Shown here: piece after piece, positions 46,140 through 54,993 of the stretch | Position numbering within the stretch: position 1 is the first letter of the stretch | Layout: every line of letters begins with the position of its first letter | Assembly: GCF_000771745.2 (NCBI RefSeq) | Contig: NZ_JPSL02000039.1 | Span: 1-64,000 of the forward strand | Source: Thermus filiformis | GTDB taxonomy: Bacteria; Deinococcota; Deinococci; Deinococcales; Thermaceae | Length of the DNA: 64,000 nucleotides | Direction: 5' to 3' | The notes under the pieces: generated by a model | Told to the model about the DNA's origin: nothing | What the model saw: only the letters and a program-made list of their open reading frames with translations | The model's database searches: none | Program-made: the position numbers and the translations under genes

Positions 46140-46711
46140 CCTTGCCCCAGGAGGAGGGTCCGGTCCGCCACCTTGCGGGCGAAGTCCAGGTCGTGGGTGG
46201 CGAGGACGACCGCCGCCCGCCTCCGCCCCTCCTCCAAAAGCTCCAGGAGGAGGCGGCGGCCCTCCTGGTCCAGGGCCGTCTCCGGCTCGTCCAAAAGCCA
46301 AACCCCGGGGCGCAGGAGGAGGAGGCGCAAAAGGGCCAGGCGCTTTCTCATCCCGCTGGAGAAGGCCAAAAGGGGCTTGTCGGGGGGAAGGCCGAAGGCC
46401 TCGAGGAGCCCCACGGCCTCCTCCATCCCTCCGGACCCTTGGAAGAGGGCCAGGTCGTAGGCCAGGTGCTCCCGGGCGGTGAGGTGGCGGTGAAAGGCCG
46501 GGGGGTTGGGGAGGAGGAGGGCCTCCCCCCGCCGCTCCACCCGGCCCCGGGTGGGGCGGAGGAGGCCCGCGGCCAGGCGGAGCAGGGTGGTCTTCCCCGA
46601 GCCGTTGGGGCCCAGGAGGGCCACCACCTCTCCCCTTTCCACCTCGAGGCCCACCCCCTTCAGGACCCAGTCCCGGCCGAACCGCTTCCAGACGTCCTCA
46701 AAGCGCAGCAT
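46136..46711 (-). CDS. ccmA: CcmA ABC transporter ATP-binding protein
   Basis: The 191-residue ATPase has Walker A GPNGSGKTTLL, the signature FSSGMRKRLALLRLLL and Walker B VWLLDEPE. As first gene of the ccm operon it is followed by overlapping ccmB. Confidence 0.93.
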   Translation of the reverse strand: MLRFEDVWKRFGRDWVLKGVGLEVERGEVVALLGPNGSGKTTLLRLAAGLLRPTRGRVERRGEALLLPNPPAFHRHLTAREHLAYDLALFQGSGGMEEAVGLLEAFGLPPDKPLLAFSSGMRKRLALLRLLLLRPGVWLLDEPETALDQEGRRLLLELLEEGRRRAAVVLATHDLDFARKVADRTLLLGQG

Positions 46712-46760
46712 CCTTCAAGAGTCTCCCAGGCCCGGCCGCCCTTGGCAAGGGGCAGGCGTC

Positions 46761-47429
46761 CTACAGGTAGCGCTGAAGCCACTCCGGTGTGATGCGCAGG
46801 AAGAAGCTGTTGAGCTGGGTGTAGGTCCCGCTCAGGAGGAGGACCCCCACCAAAACCAGCACCACCCCCGCCAGGACCTCCACCGCGTGGGAAAGCCGGG
46901 CCGCCCGCCGCAGGTACCCCTTGAGGGGCTCGGCGAAGGCCGCCACCAGGAGGAAGGGGACGGCCAGGCCCAGGATGTAGGCCAAAAGGAGGCCCACCCC
47001 GCCCCCCACCGCGGTCAGGGTGAGGATCCCCCCCAGGATGGGGCCGATGCAGGGGGTCCAGGAGATGCCCAGGACCGCCCCCAAAATCAGGGCCCCCAGG
47101 GGGCGGGAAGTGTCCCCCTCGTACCGGAGGCCCACCCCCCAGCGGGGCCTGAGGCCCAGCATGTAGAGGCCGAAGAGGATCAGGACCCCTCCCCCCACCC
47201 GGGCCAGGGCCTGCCGGTACTCAAAGAGAAGCCCCCCCAGGAGGGTAAAGGGCAGGCCCAGGAGGAAGAAGACCGTCCCGAAGCCCAGGACGAAGAAGAG
47301 GGCGTTGAAGAGGGGCCGGCCCCGCTCCCCCCCCAGGTAGAAGAGGTAGGTGGGGACCAGGGGCAAAACACAAGGGGAGAGGAAGGAGAGGAAGCCCGCC
47401 AAAAAAGCCGCGCCCAGGGAAAGACCCAT
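46761..47429 (-). CDS. ccdA: CcdA-type disulfide reductase (SoxV-like)
   Basis: The 222-residue protein has six helices with the paired cysteines in SPCVLPLVP and SWTPCIGP, the CcdA pattern. It moves electrons from cytoplasmic thioredoxin to periplasmic thiol proteins, here probably CcmG/CcmH and SoxW. Its position between the sox genes and the ccm operon fits either use. Confidence 0.92.
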   Translation of the reverse strand: MGLSLGAAFLAGFLSFLSPCVLPLVPTYLFYLGGERGRPLFNALFFVLGFGTVFFLLGLPFTLLGGLLFEYRQALARVGGGVLILFGLYMLGLRPRWGVGLRYEGDTSRPLGALILGAVLGISWTPCIGPILGGILTLTAVGGGVGLLLAYILGLAVPFLLVAAFAEPLKGYLRRAARLSHAVEVLAGVVLVLVGVLLLSGTYTQLNSFFLRITPEWLQRYL

Positions 47430-47438
47430 GCTCCCATC

Positions 47439-47990
47439 CTACGGCAGGGTGAGCCAGGGGAAGCGGCGCCCGGTCTCGGGGTCCAGCTCCAGAAGCTCCC
47501 GGGCGGGCATCCGGATCTGGGGCAGGGTGGCCTGGTTCACCGGGGTGTCCGCGTCTATGATCCCGTTCATGTAAAGAAGCCAGGCCACCAGGTGGTAGAC
47601 CTCCTCGTTCGTCAGCGTCCCCGGCTGGCCGAAGGGCATGGCCCGGCGGATGTAGTCAAAGAGGGTGGTGGCGTAGGGCCAGTAGTTGCCGATGGCGTAC
47701 TCCACGGGGTCCGTGTCCGGGGTGATGGGGAAGGGCTCGGAGACCAGGCGGTTGAAGGGGTAGCCCTCCCCGCTCTGCCCGTGGCAGGAGGCGCACTTCT
47801 CGGCGTAGATCCGACCGCCCTCCTCTACCCGGCCCTCCCCGGGGGGAAGGCCCCGGCCGTCGGGAAGGACCACGGGGCGGAGGTCGTAGGCCGCCACGAG
47901 CTCCTCGCTAATAGGGGTGCCCAGGCCGTACCGGGCCGCCCCCGCCAGGGAGAGGAGGCCGACGCCCAGGAAGAGAAGCCGCCTAAACAT
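47439..47990 (-). CDS. Monoheme cytochrome c partner of SoxC
   Basis: The 183-residue protein has a signal segment (LLFLGVGLLSLAGA), CASCHGQSGEG and FGQPGTLTNEEVYHLVAWLL, a class I cytochrome fold. It overlaps the soxC stop and so likely takes electrons from the molybdenum subunit, as SoxD or SorB does. It is much shorter than diheme SoxD. The ATG at 47990 follows GAGGTG; a TTG 3 bp upstream is less likely. Confidence 0.85.
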   Translation of the reverse strand: MFRRLLFLGVGLLSLAGAARYGLGTPISEELVAAYDLRPVVLPDGRGLPPGEGRVEEGGRIYAEKCASCHGQSGEGYPFNRLVSEPFPITPDTDPVEYAIGNYWPYATTLFDYIRRAMPFGQPGTLTNEEVYHLVAWLLYMNGIIDADTPVNQATLPQIRMPARELLELDPETGRRFPWLTLP

Positions 47991-49266
47991 CAAACACCTC
48001 CCCGTCGCACCCGCCCCCGGGCCCCTGGGCGAAGCCCAAGAGGGGCCGGTCCCCGTTCACCACCCGGCCGTCCGGTAGGACCCGCCAGGCCTGGATGGCG
48101 TTGTAGTGGTAGCGGTTGTTCCGACCCCACTTCTTGAAGAACTCCTCCCGGGTGGGCTGGGTGTTCCCCTTCTCGTCCCAGGCCCGGCTCCAGAGGACCA
48201 CCTCCTCCCCCCGCCAGTACCAGGGGAGCTTGAACCGGACCATGGCCAGCCGCTCCACCGGGGGCTCGAGGGTGGCCCGGCGCCAGGTCTTGCCCTCGTC
48301 AAAGGAAACCTCCACCTTGGTGATGCGGCCGTGGCCGCTCCAGGCGAGGCCCCTTATCTCGTGGAAGCCGGGCTTTATCCTCTGCCCCCCGGAGGGGTAG
48401 GTGATGATGCTCTCCGGGTCCATGACCCAGGTGAAGGCCCAGACCTTCCCGTCCGCCATCACGTCCGTGTACTCGCTGGTCTCGTCCTTGGCCATGGCGG
48501 GCAGGTCGGTGACCAGGATGCGCCGGAGCCACTTCACCTGGATGCTCCCCTCCCAGCCCGGCACCACCAGGCGCACCGGGTAGCCCTGCTCGGGCCTCAG
48601 GGCCTCCCCGTTCTGGGCGTAGGCCACCAGGACGTCCTCCATGGCCTTCTCCAGGGGCAGGGAGCGGGTGTACATGGCGGCGTCCATCCCCTCGGGGATG
48701 AGCCAGCGGGCCTCGGGCTTCACCCCGGCCTCCTTGAGGAGGAGGGCCAAGGGCACCCCGGTCCAGCTGGCGTTGGAGGCCAGGCCCCGGCTCCGGGTGG
48801 CGGTGAGGTTGGGGTCCGGGGGGTTGCGGTAGCCGTTCTGGCCGTTGCCCGCGCACTCTATGAAGTAGGTGCGGGTCACCGAGGGAAAGCGCTTCAGGTC
48901 CTCCAGGGTGAAGACCAAAGGCCGCTCCACCATCCCATGGATGACCAGGCGGTAGCTTTTGGGGTCCACCTGGGGCACCCCGGCGTGGTGGCGCTCAAAG
49001 TGGAGGCCGTTGGGGGTGATGACCCCCTCGAGCTTCTCCAGGGGGGCGAAGTCCGCCCCCGAGTGCCGGGTGCGCAGGTTGGGCGAGATGTACCGCACCA
49101 CCTCCTCCTCAAAGGGGGAGCGGCCCCCGTACTCGGAGAGGGGGGCCCCCAGGGTGCGGGTGGGCTCAAAGGTCTTCTCGTCCCAGGGGGCCTGGGCCCT
49201 CCCCTTCAGGGCCGAGGCGAGGAAGACCCCGCCCCCGAGAAGCCGGAAAAACTTTCTTCTATCCAT
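47983..49266 (-). CDS. soxC: Molybdenum sulfite/sulfane dehydrogenase (SoxC/SorA)
   Basis: The 427-residue protein starts MDRRKFFRLLGGG (Tat signal). It has HHAGVPQVDP, the molybdenum cysteine in FIECAGNGQNGY and a C-terminal immunoglobulin-like domain with EVSFDEGKTWRRA. SoxC oxidises the sulfane sulfur on SoxY or sulfite. A terminator precedes it, so it may be transcribed separately from the upstream sox genes. Confidence 0.92.
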   Translation of the reverse strand: MDRRKFFRLLGGGVFLASALKGRAQAPWDEKTFEPTRTLGAPLSEYGGRSPFEEEVVRYISPNLRTRHSGADFAPLEKLEGVITPNGLHFERHHAGVPQVDPKSYRLVIHGMVERPLVFTLEDLKRFPSVTRTYFIECAGNGQNGYRNPPDPNLTATRSRGLASNASWTGVPLALLLKEAGVKPEARWLIPEGMDAAMYTRSLPLEKAMEDVLVAYAQNGEALRPEQGYPVRLVVPGWEGSIQVKWLRRILVTDLPAMAKDETSEYTDVMADGKVWAFTWVMDPESIITYPSGGQRIKPGFHEIRGLAWSGHGRITKVEVSFDEGKTWRRATLEPPVERLAMVRFKLPWYWRGEEVVLWSRAWDEKGNTQPTREEFFKKWGRNNRYHYNAIQAWRVLPDGRVVNGDRPLLGFAQGPGGGCDGEVFDV

Positions 49267-49302
49267 CCTACCTCCTACCCTTATCCCCTATCTTCCTCCA
49301 CC

Positions 49303-49338
49303 AGAAAAACCCCGGGAGGGGCGTCTTCCCTCCCGGGG
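49303..49338 (-). terminator. Terminator after the sulfide dehydrogenase gene
   Basis: On the minus strand CCCCGGGAGGG pairs with CCCTCCCGGGG across a 7-nt loop (49310-49338), followed by TTTTTC. It separates the flavoprotein from soxC. Confidence 0.8.
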
Positions 49339-49347
49339 CAGGGATAC

Positions 49348-50634
49348 CTACGCGGAAGGACCGAACATGTCGTTCCAGATCCCAGTGGCCCAGCCGATGG
49401 CCGCCACCCCGTTGGCCTGGGAGCGCTGGTTGTCCACCGAGCCCTGGGAGGCAAACTTCTTCTGGGCCTCGTCCCAGGAGTAGTTGGCGGCCACCCAGAT
49501 GGCCTCCTCCGAGTCCACGAAGGAGTAGCAGATGTTGTTGGGAAGCTCGTACGGGATCTCGGCCAAGGGCTTCCCCCGGAGGCGCTCGGCGATGTGCCGG
49601 GCCACGATCGTCCCCGAGACGTAGGCCACCATCCCGCTCTTGGGGTAGGGGGTGTTCCCGGTGATGTCCCCCACCAGGTAGACCCGGTCGTCCTTCTCCG
49701 AGAGGAAGTAGGGGACGCGGACGTTGGCCCAGCGCTCCCCCAGGCCCGCCACCCGCACCAGCTCCCCCGCCTTCATGGGCGGGATGATGTCCGCCAGGGT
49801 GAAGGGCACCTCCCCGAGCTCGGTGAGGACCCGCTTCTTCCCGTAGTCCAGGCCGGTGATGCGGGTGTTCGGGACGTACTCCAGGTAGTCCTTGTAGAGC
49901 TCATTGAAGGCGGCCAAGAACCCGGGGGCCTTGGAGACGGGCTGGGGGTTGGCGTCCAGGACGATGACCTTCCCCTTCACCCCCTTGGTCTTGAGCCGCC
50001 AGGCCAGCATGGCCGCCCGCTCGTAGGGCCCAGGGGGGCAGCGGTAGGGGGGCTCGGGGATGTACAGGACCAGCTCGCCCCCGGTCTCGTCAAACTGGTC
50101 CAGCATGCGCCTTAGGGCGATGTGCTCAAAGGGCTTGAACCCCACGGGCAGGAGGTGCTTCACCTCGCTGTAGCCGGGGATGGCCTCGTACATGTAGTCA
50201 ATCCCCGGGGCCAGGACGAGGAGGTCGTAGGCCAGGTACCCCCCGGTGGTCCGGACCAGGCGGCGGTCCCGGTTGATGTCCAAAACCTTCTCCTGGACGA
50301 AGATCACTCCGTCCTTAATCACGTTGGTGTAGTCAAAGACCAGCCACTCCAGGGGCTTCACCCCGGCCAGGAAGAGGTTGGACATGGGGCAGGACATGAA
50401 GATGGGCTTCTGCTCCACCAGCACCACCTCCACGTCCAGCCCGGACTGGGCCAGCTTCCGGGCCACCGTGGTGCCGCCCCACCCGCCCCCGATCACCACC
50501 ACCCGGGGCTTCCGGGTGCGGGGCAGAAGGGTGGGGGGCCGGCTGTAGAACTCCTGAGCAAACCCCGTCCCCAGGGCCGAGGCGGCCCCCAGGGCCAGGC
50601 CCGTCTTGAGAAGGTCCCTGCGGTTCATTCCCAT
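49348..50634 (-). CDS. soxF: Flavocytochrome c sulfide dehydrogenase flavoprotein (FccB/SoxF)
   Basis: The 428-residue FAD protein begins MGMNRRDLLKTGLALGAASA (Tat signal). It has VVIGGGWGGTTVARKL for FAD, PIFMSCPMSNLFLAG and YRCPPGPYERA with redox cysteines, and YLVGDITGNTPYPKSG. It oxidises sulfide to sulfur. Its cytochrome partner may be a Sox or c552 cytochrome. It starts behind AGGAGGAAGGT. Confidence 0.9.
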   Translation of the reverse strand: MGMNRRDLLKTGLALGAASALGTGFAQEFYSRPPTLLPRTRKPRVVVIGGGWGGTTVARKLAQSGLDVEVVLVEQKPIFMSCPMSNLFLAGVKPLEWLVFDYTNVIKDGVIFVQEKVLDINRDRRLVRTTGGYLAYDLLVLAPGIDYMYEAIPGYSEVKHLLPVGFKPFEHIALRRMLDQFDETGGELVLYIPEPPYRCPPGPYERAAMLAWRLKTKGVKGKVIVLDANPQPVSKAPGFLAAFNELYKDYLEYVPNTRITGLDYGKKRVLTELGEVPFTLADIIPPMKAGELVRVAGLGERWANVRVPYFLSEKDDRVYLVGDITGNTPYPKSGMVAYVSGTIVARHIAERLRGKPLAEIPYELPNNICYSFVDSEEAIWVAANYSWDEAQKKFASQGSVDNQRSQANGVAAIGWATGIWNDMFGPSA

Positions 50635-50658
50635 ACCTTCCTCCTTTCCCTCCTTATC

Positions 50659-51516
50659 CTACTGACCCGGGCGGTAGGGCACCCCGCCCGTAGCCTCCAA
50701 GACCTCGGTGATGACCCGCTTGGCCTCCTGGAGCATGGCCACCGCGGGGGAGTTCATCACACCGGGCATGATGGTCATGAGCATGGGCTCAATCGCCCCC
50801 ACCAGGGCCCCCTGGGGGGTGTCCAGGGCGAAGAAGCGGCAGGGGGCGGCAAACCCCCCGGCGGGCTGGGTGAGGAACATGATCCGGGCCCACTCGCTCT
50901 TGCAGGGCATGATGACCGTGACCGGGCCCACCTTGAGGTTGGGGGTGAGGTTGAGGCCCCGGCTGGTGAGCTCGCTCTCTATGAGGAGGACCGCCTCCTC
51001 CGCCTTCATCCCCGGCACCTGGTAGAGGATGGCCGGCATCATCCCACTCGCCGGGTCGGGCATGATGGCCGGGGGGATGCGCTTGAGGACGCCCAGGCGG
51101 CCCAGGGCGGCCTCGAGCCGCCAGGTGAGCCGCTCCGTCTCGGGGGTCCAGACCTGGAGCATGGGGAAGAGAAGCCGCCCGTCCAACGTCCCCACGGTGA
51201 CCACCCCGGGCTTGGCGGTGTGGACGTAGAGGGTGGGGGGAAGGACGATGGCGGCCATGGGGTTTTTGGCCGCCGCCGCGGCGCTCCCCTCCTCCGGCTT
51301 CAGGACGAGCAAGCGGTAGTCGGGGAAGCCCGGGCCGGTCACCTGGCGGACCTGCTCCCCCAGGTTCAGGTTCCGGTCCACCTCGAGGCCCACGGCCCTA
51401 AGGGCCGCGGTCAGGCGGTCCAGGACCGCGTCCAGGTCGCCTTTGACCTCCACCTGCACCGACTGGGCCAGGGCCAGTCCCAAAAGCGAAACCAACGTCC
51501 AAAGCGCCTTTTTCAT
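50659..51516 (-). CDS. Secreted protein with two DUF302-type domains
   Basis: The 285-residue protein has a signal peptide (LVSLLGLALAQ). Two related halves follow, the first with VQVEVKGDLDAVLDRLTAAL and FPDYRLLVLKP and the second with MKAEEAVLLIESELTSRG and VTVIMPCKSEWARIMF. Both match the DUF302 pattern. Conserved cysteines (MPCKS, APCRF) sit in the second half. DUF302 genes often accompany sulfur oxidation genes, but the role is unknown. It overlaps the rhodanese gene. Confidence 0.8.
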   Translation of the reverse strand: MKKALWTLVSLLGLALAQSVQVEVKGDLDAVLDRLTAALRAVGLEVDRNLNLGEQVRQVTGPGFPDYRLLVLKPEEGSAAAAAKNPMAAIVLPPTLYVHTAKPGVVTVGTLDGRLLFPMLQVWTPETERLTWRLEAALGRLGVLKRIPPAIMPDPASGMMPAILYQVPGMKAEEAVLLIESELTSRGLNLTPNLKVGPVTVIMPCKSEWARIMFLTQPAGGFAAPCRFFALDTPQGALVGAIEPMLMTIMPGVMNSPAVAMLQEAKRVITEVLEATGGVPYRPGQ

Positions 51517-51938
51517 CTCTCCACCTCCAGGCCGGCGTCCAGCCAGCCTTTAAAGCCGTGCGCGATGTTCTTGGCGTTGGTGTACCCCATGGCCTGCAAA
51601 AAGGCCGCCACCACCGCCGAGACCGAGCCGCTGTTGCAGTAGACCAGGATCAGGGCCTCCTTGTCCTTCGGGAGCTCGTGAAGCCGGTCCGGGACCTCGC
51701 CCGCGTAGATGTGGACCGAGCCCGGGATGTACCCCTTCTTCCGCTCCTCCTCCGTGCGCACGTCCAGGATGAAGGGCTCAAAGGCCAGGAGGTCGTTGGC
51801 CTCCAGGGGGTAGACCAGGTAGCCCGCCGGGGGCACCTTTTGGATGAACCGGCCGAAGGCTTTCGCCCACCCCTCCTCCTCCCGGGCGAGGCCCAGGGGG
51901 AGGAAGGGGAGGAGCTTGAGGAGGGTGCGCCGCTTCAT
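51513..51938 (-). CDS. Exported rhodanese-like sulfurtransferase
   Basis: The 141-residue protein has a Tat-like start (MKRRTLLKLLPFLPLG), a rhodanese domain with ILDVRTEEERKKGYIPGSVH and the active cysteine in LVYCNSGSVS. It could move sulfane sulfur in the periplasm. It is coupled by overlaps to soxA and the DUF302 gene. Confidence 0.9.
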   Translation of the reverse strand: MKRRTLLKLLPFLPLGLAREEEGWAKAFGRFIQKVPPAGYLVYPLEANDLLAFEPFILDVRTEEERKKGYIPGSVHIYAGEVPDRLHELPKDKEALILVYCNSGSVSAVVAAFLQAMGYTNAKNIAHGFKGWLDAGLEVER

Positions 51939-52726
51939 CGCGTGAAGAAGGGGAGTTCCTCAAAGGTGTGGCCCGCCCTGGTGGCCTCGGCGAGGATGTA
52001 GGTGGCCAGGGCAATGTGGGGCTCGGAGTAGGGCTGGGGCGCGGGGATGCCGATGGACTCGTAGCAGAAGTCAATGCGGTCCTCAAAGGTGTAGAGCTTG
52101 TCCGCCTCAAACCGGTAGGCGGGCCACTCGTTCCCTAGGCCCTGCTTGGGGCTCCTCACCGGGGAGAGGCGCACCCGCTGGCCGGCGTAGGTGTCGTGGC
52201 AGGAGGCGCAGCTCATGTCCCGGGGGCCGGCCCGGGTGTACCAGAGCTCCCGGCCCAGGGTGTACATGGCCAGCTCCTGCGGGTGCTTGGGCACCACCTG
52301 GATCCGGGCCTTGCTGGACTTGCTGGCGATGTAGGCGGTAACGGCCCTGACCTCGTCCCGCTTAACCTCCTGGGGCTTGAACCCCTGGACCCGGGTCATG
52401 CAGGTGACCACGCGGCTTTCCAGGTCCTCCACCTTCCCCGTGTCCGGGAAGTAGCGGGGAAGCCGGGCGTAGGCCCCCTCCAGGACCCCCTTCCCCAGGC
52501 CGAAGTCGCACTCGGCCATGGTCTTGCCCGAGGGGCCCTTCCGGAAGAAGAGCTCCTCCCCCTGGGCCACGAAGAGCTCCCCCGGGAGGATGCCGAAGGT
52601 CTCCAGGTAGAGCTGCCGCTGCCGCATGGCCTCCTCAAAGGGGTCCAGGGGCTTCTGGGTCTGGGTATAGGCCCAAAGGGCCCCCAGGCCCGCCAAAAAG
52701 AGGGGAATCAGGACGCGCGCCTTCAC
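51935..52726 (-). CDS. soxA2: SoxA cytochrome c, second copy
   Basis: The 263-residue protein has a signal helix, a CX-type cysteine pair (ECDFGLGKG, VTCMTRVQGF), heme site SCASCHDTY and the WPAYRFEAD plus DRIDFCYESIG region. The last cysteine is the modified heme ligand of SoxA. SoxAX attaches thiosulfate to SoxY. A block of about 220 bp is almost identical to the other soxA, while the rest has diverged. Confidence 0.92.
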   Translation of the reverse strand: MKARVLIPLFLAGLGALWAYTQTQKPLDPFEEAMRQRQLYLETFGILPGELFVAQGEELFFRKGPSGKTMAECDFGLGKGVLEGAYARLPRYFPDTGKVEDLESRVVTCMTRVQGFKPQEVKRDEVRAVTAYIASKSSKARIQVVPKHPQELAMYTLGRELWYTRAGPRDMSCASCHDTYAGQRVRLSPVRSPKQGLGNEWPAYRFEADKLYTFEDRIDFCYESIGIPAPQPYSEPHIALATYILAEATRAGHTFEELPFFTR

Positions 52727-52729
52727 GGT

Positions 52730-53290
52730 TCACCTCCGGTTGATGGGCGACTCGGGGTCCAGGAGGAAGGCCACCAGGTCGGCGGTCTCCTCCGGGGTGA
52801 AGAGGCCGTGCACCCCGCCCCGGTACATGAGGGAGCAGGGGACGAAGGCCCAGGCGTTGTAGATCTTCTCGTAGGTGTACCGGACCACCGCCTCCGAGCT
52901 CCCCCGCTGGGCCCCGTAGCCCGTGAGGCTCGGGCCCATGGTGCCGTAGGCGACCTCCCGGGGGTCCCCCTGGTGGCAGGCGTAGCAGTTGCCCCGCCTG
53001 GGGTCGGTGAAGACCTTCTCCCCGTTCCTCCAGTCCCCCACGAGTTTCCCGTCCTTGGGGTAGCGGATGAGCTTCTTCTGGGCCTCGAGGAAGCCGGGCA
53101 GAAGCTCGGCGGGGATCTTGTCCCGGTACTGGGTACAAAGCCTTTGCCCCTCGTCCTGGCCGAGCATCACCTGGGCGAACTCCTCCCCGCCCGCGCGGAT
53201 GGCCGCCTCGAGGCGGGCCTTGAAGGGGGAGGTCTGGGAGAGGCCCAGACCCAAAAGGACCAGTGCGCCGATCAGCCGGTACGTTTTCAC
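52730..53290 (-). CDS. soxX2: SoxX cytochrome c, second copy
   Basis: The 186-residue protein has a signal peptide and NCYACHQGDP for heme c, GPSLTGYG, and the C-terminal MYRGGVHGLFTPEETADLVAFLL with the methionine ligand region typical of SoxX. It partners SoxA2, 3 bp downstream. Its ATG overlaps the soxB stop. Confidence 0.92.
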   Translation of the reverse strand: MKTYRLIGALVLLGLGLSQTSPFKARLEAAIRAGGEEFAQVMLGQDEGQRLCTQYRDKIPAELLPGFLEAQKKLIRYPKDGKLVGDWRNGEKVFTDPRRGNCYACHQGDPREVAYGTMGPSLTGYGAQRGSSEAVVRYTYEKIYNAWAFVPCSLMYRGGVHGLFTPEETADLVAFLLDPESPINRR

Positions 53291-54993
53291 GCTTCACCTC
53301 CTGGTATCCGGTAGTTGCGCCCCAGGACCCGCACGTTGGGCCTGGGCTTCAGGTCAATCCGGCCCTCCTTCTTGGCGAAGGCCAGGATGTACTCGTGGAC
53401 GGGCCTGGGGGTGTGGCCCTCCACCAGGACCCCCGCCCGCTGGAGCCGCCCCCCGTAGGCGGCCACCAGGTACTCCCGGTCCGGCTCCAAAGGCCTTCCC
53501 CGCACCCGGACGTCCAGGATGCGGCTTCCCGAGGGGGCGTCCGGGTCCAGGGTGTAGGTGAGGCCGTAGGTCCGGCTCATGTCCCCGCCCTGCTGGAAGA
53601 AGGGGTCGGGGGCGAAGACGTTGGCCGCGATGTCCTCCAGGGTGGCCTTGAGCCGCTCCCCCCGCATGCGGAAGAGGTAGACCTCGGGGTAGGTGGAGCC
53701 GGTGTAGGCGAGGACCCGGTCCAGGGTGAGGACCCCCCCCGGCAGGAGGGTGGTGCCCCAGCGGGTCCCCGGGCTGAAGACCACCTCCACCTCGGGGTGG
53801 GCGGCCTCTATGGCCCGGCAGGCCAGCTCGTCCAGGGTGGAGTACAGGGTGTCCCGCTTGTACAGGAGGCTCTCCACCCGGGCTATGGGCTCAAGGAGGT
53901 CGGGGTTTTGCCGGTAGACCTCCTCCACCAGGGCCTTGGCGGCCGGGTCCTCGGGCAGGCTCTCCAGAACGGGCAGGGTGCGGGCCCTTAGGCTGGCGAT
54001 CCCACCCTTTTTCAGCCTCAGGTCCACCCGGACCAGGACCTTCCCCGCCGACCCCCCCGCCACCAGGAAGGTCCGGCCCACCCGCAGGGGCACCGGGGTG
54101 AGGTCGTGGGTGTGGGCGGAAAGGATGAGGTCAATCCCCCGGACGCGCTGGGCCAGGGCGGTGTCCAGGGGGAGCCCCCCGTGGGAGAGGAGGACCACCG
54201 CGTCCACCCCCTTGGCCCGGAGCTCGTCCACCACCTTCTGGAGTTCCTTCTCCCTCACCCCGAAGGAAAGCCCCTCCGAGAACTCCTCCGGGTGGGAGAC
54301 CTTGACGTAGGGGTAGGTGAGGCCGATGACGGCCAGGGTATACCGGCCCGCCGGGTGGACGGCGTAGGCGGGGTAGACCGGGTCGCCGAAGAGGTCGTCC
54401 GTGGTGTTGTAGCTCAGGACCTGGGCGGAGAGCTTCTTCTCCAACTCCTCCACCCGCGCCCGGCCCAGGGTGTACTCCCAGTGGTAGACCATGTGGTCCA
54501 CCCCGGTCAGGTTCATCCAGTCCACCATCGCCTCGCCCCGGGTCCGCAAGGAGGGGCCGGAGTTCGTCCAGGTGTCCCCCCCGTCCAGGACCAGGGCCTT
54601 ACCCCCCACCTGCTCCTTCTGGGCCTTGATGAGAGCGGTGAGGCGGGCCGCCCCCCCTACGGGGCCGAAGCGCCGGGCCAGGGTGGGAAAGTCCAGGTAG
54701 GTGCCGATGTAGGCCATGAGGCTTCCCCGCTCCAGGCCGTAGTAGCGGAGGAAGGACTCCCCCGCCAGGTAGCCAGGCCGGCCCATCAGGGGCCTGGGGG
54801 CGAGGAGGTTGGGGGGCTCCATGTAGTAGTGGGGCCGGAGCTGGCCGTGTAGGTCGGCGTAGTAAAGGAGGGTGTAGTCCCCATAAGGGGGGAGCTCATA
54901 GAGGGCCTCCGGGCGCTCCAGGGCCTGGGCCAGGGCCTTCCTTCCGGTCACGCCCAAGACAGCGAGAAGGGCGAGGAGCTCCCTGCGCGTCAT
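53287..54993 (-). CDS. soxB: SoxB sulfate thiohydrolase
   Basis: The 568-residue Tat-exported protein (MTRRELLALLAVLG) has the dimanganese site residues in YYADLHGQLRPH and LDGGDTWTNSG, plus HTHDLTP, with a C-terminal 5'-nucleotidase domain. SoxB releases sulfate from cysteine S-thiosulfonate on SoxY. It overlaps both soxX genes by 4 bp. Confidence 0.96.
   Translation of the reverse strand: MTRRELLALLAVLGVTGRKALAQALERPEALYELPPYGDYTLLYYADLHGQLRPHYYMEPPNLLAPRPLMGRPGYLAGESFLRYYGLERGSLMAYIGTYLDFPTLARRFGPVGGAARLTALIKAQKEQVGGKALVLDGGDTWTNSGPSLRTRGEAMVDWMNLTGVDHMVYHWEYTLGRARVEELEKKLSAQVLSYNTTDDLFGDPVYPAYAVHPAGRYTLAVIGLTYPYVKVSHPEEFSEGLSFGVREKELQKVVDELRAKGVDAVVLLSHGGLPLDTALAQRVRGIDLILSAHTHDLTPVPLRVGRTFLVAGGSAGKVLVRVDLRLKKGGIASLRARTLPVLESLPEDPAAKALVEEVYRQNPDLLEPIARVESLLYKRDTLYSTLDELACRAIEAAHPEVEVVFSPGTRWGTTLLPGGVLTLDRVLAYTGSTYPEVYLFRMRGERLKATLEDIAANVFAPDPFFQQGGDMSRTYGLTYTLDPDAPSGSRILDVRVRGRPLEPDREYLVAAYGGRLQRAGVLVEGHTPRPVHEYILAFAKKEGRIDLKPRPNVRVLGRNYRIPGGEA

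Noticed and set aside
48106-50115. 669-codon plus-strand frame over soxC and the flavoprotein gene
   Set aside because: It spans two well-supported minus-strand genes and their terminator and has a low-complexity composition.
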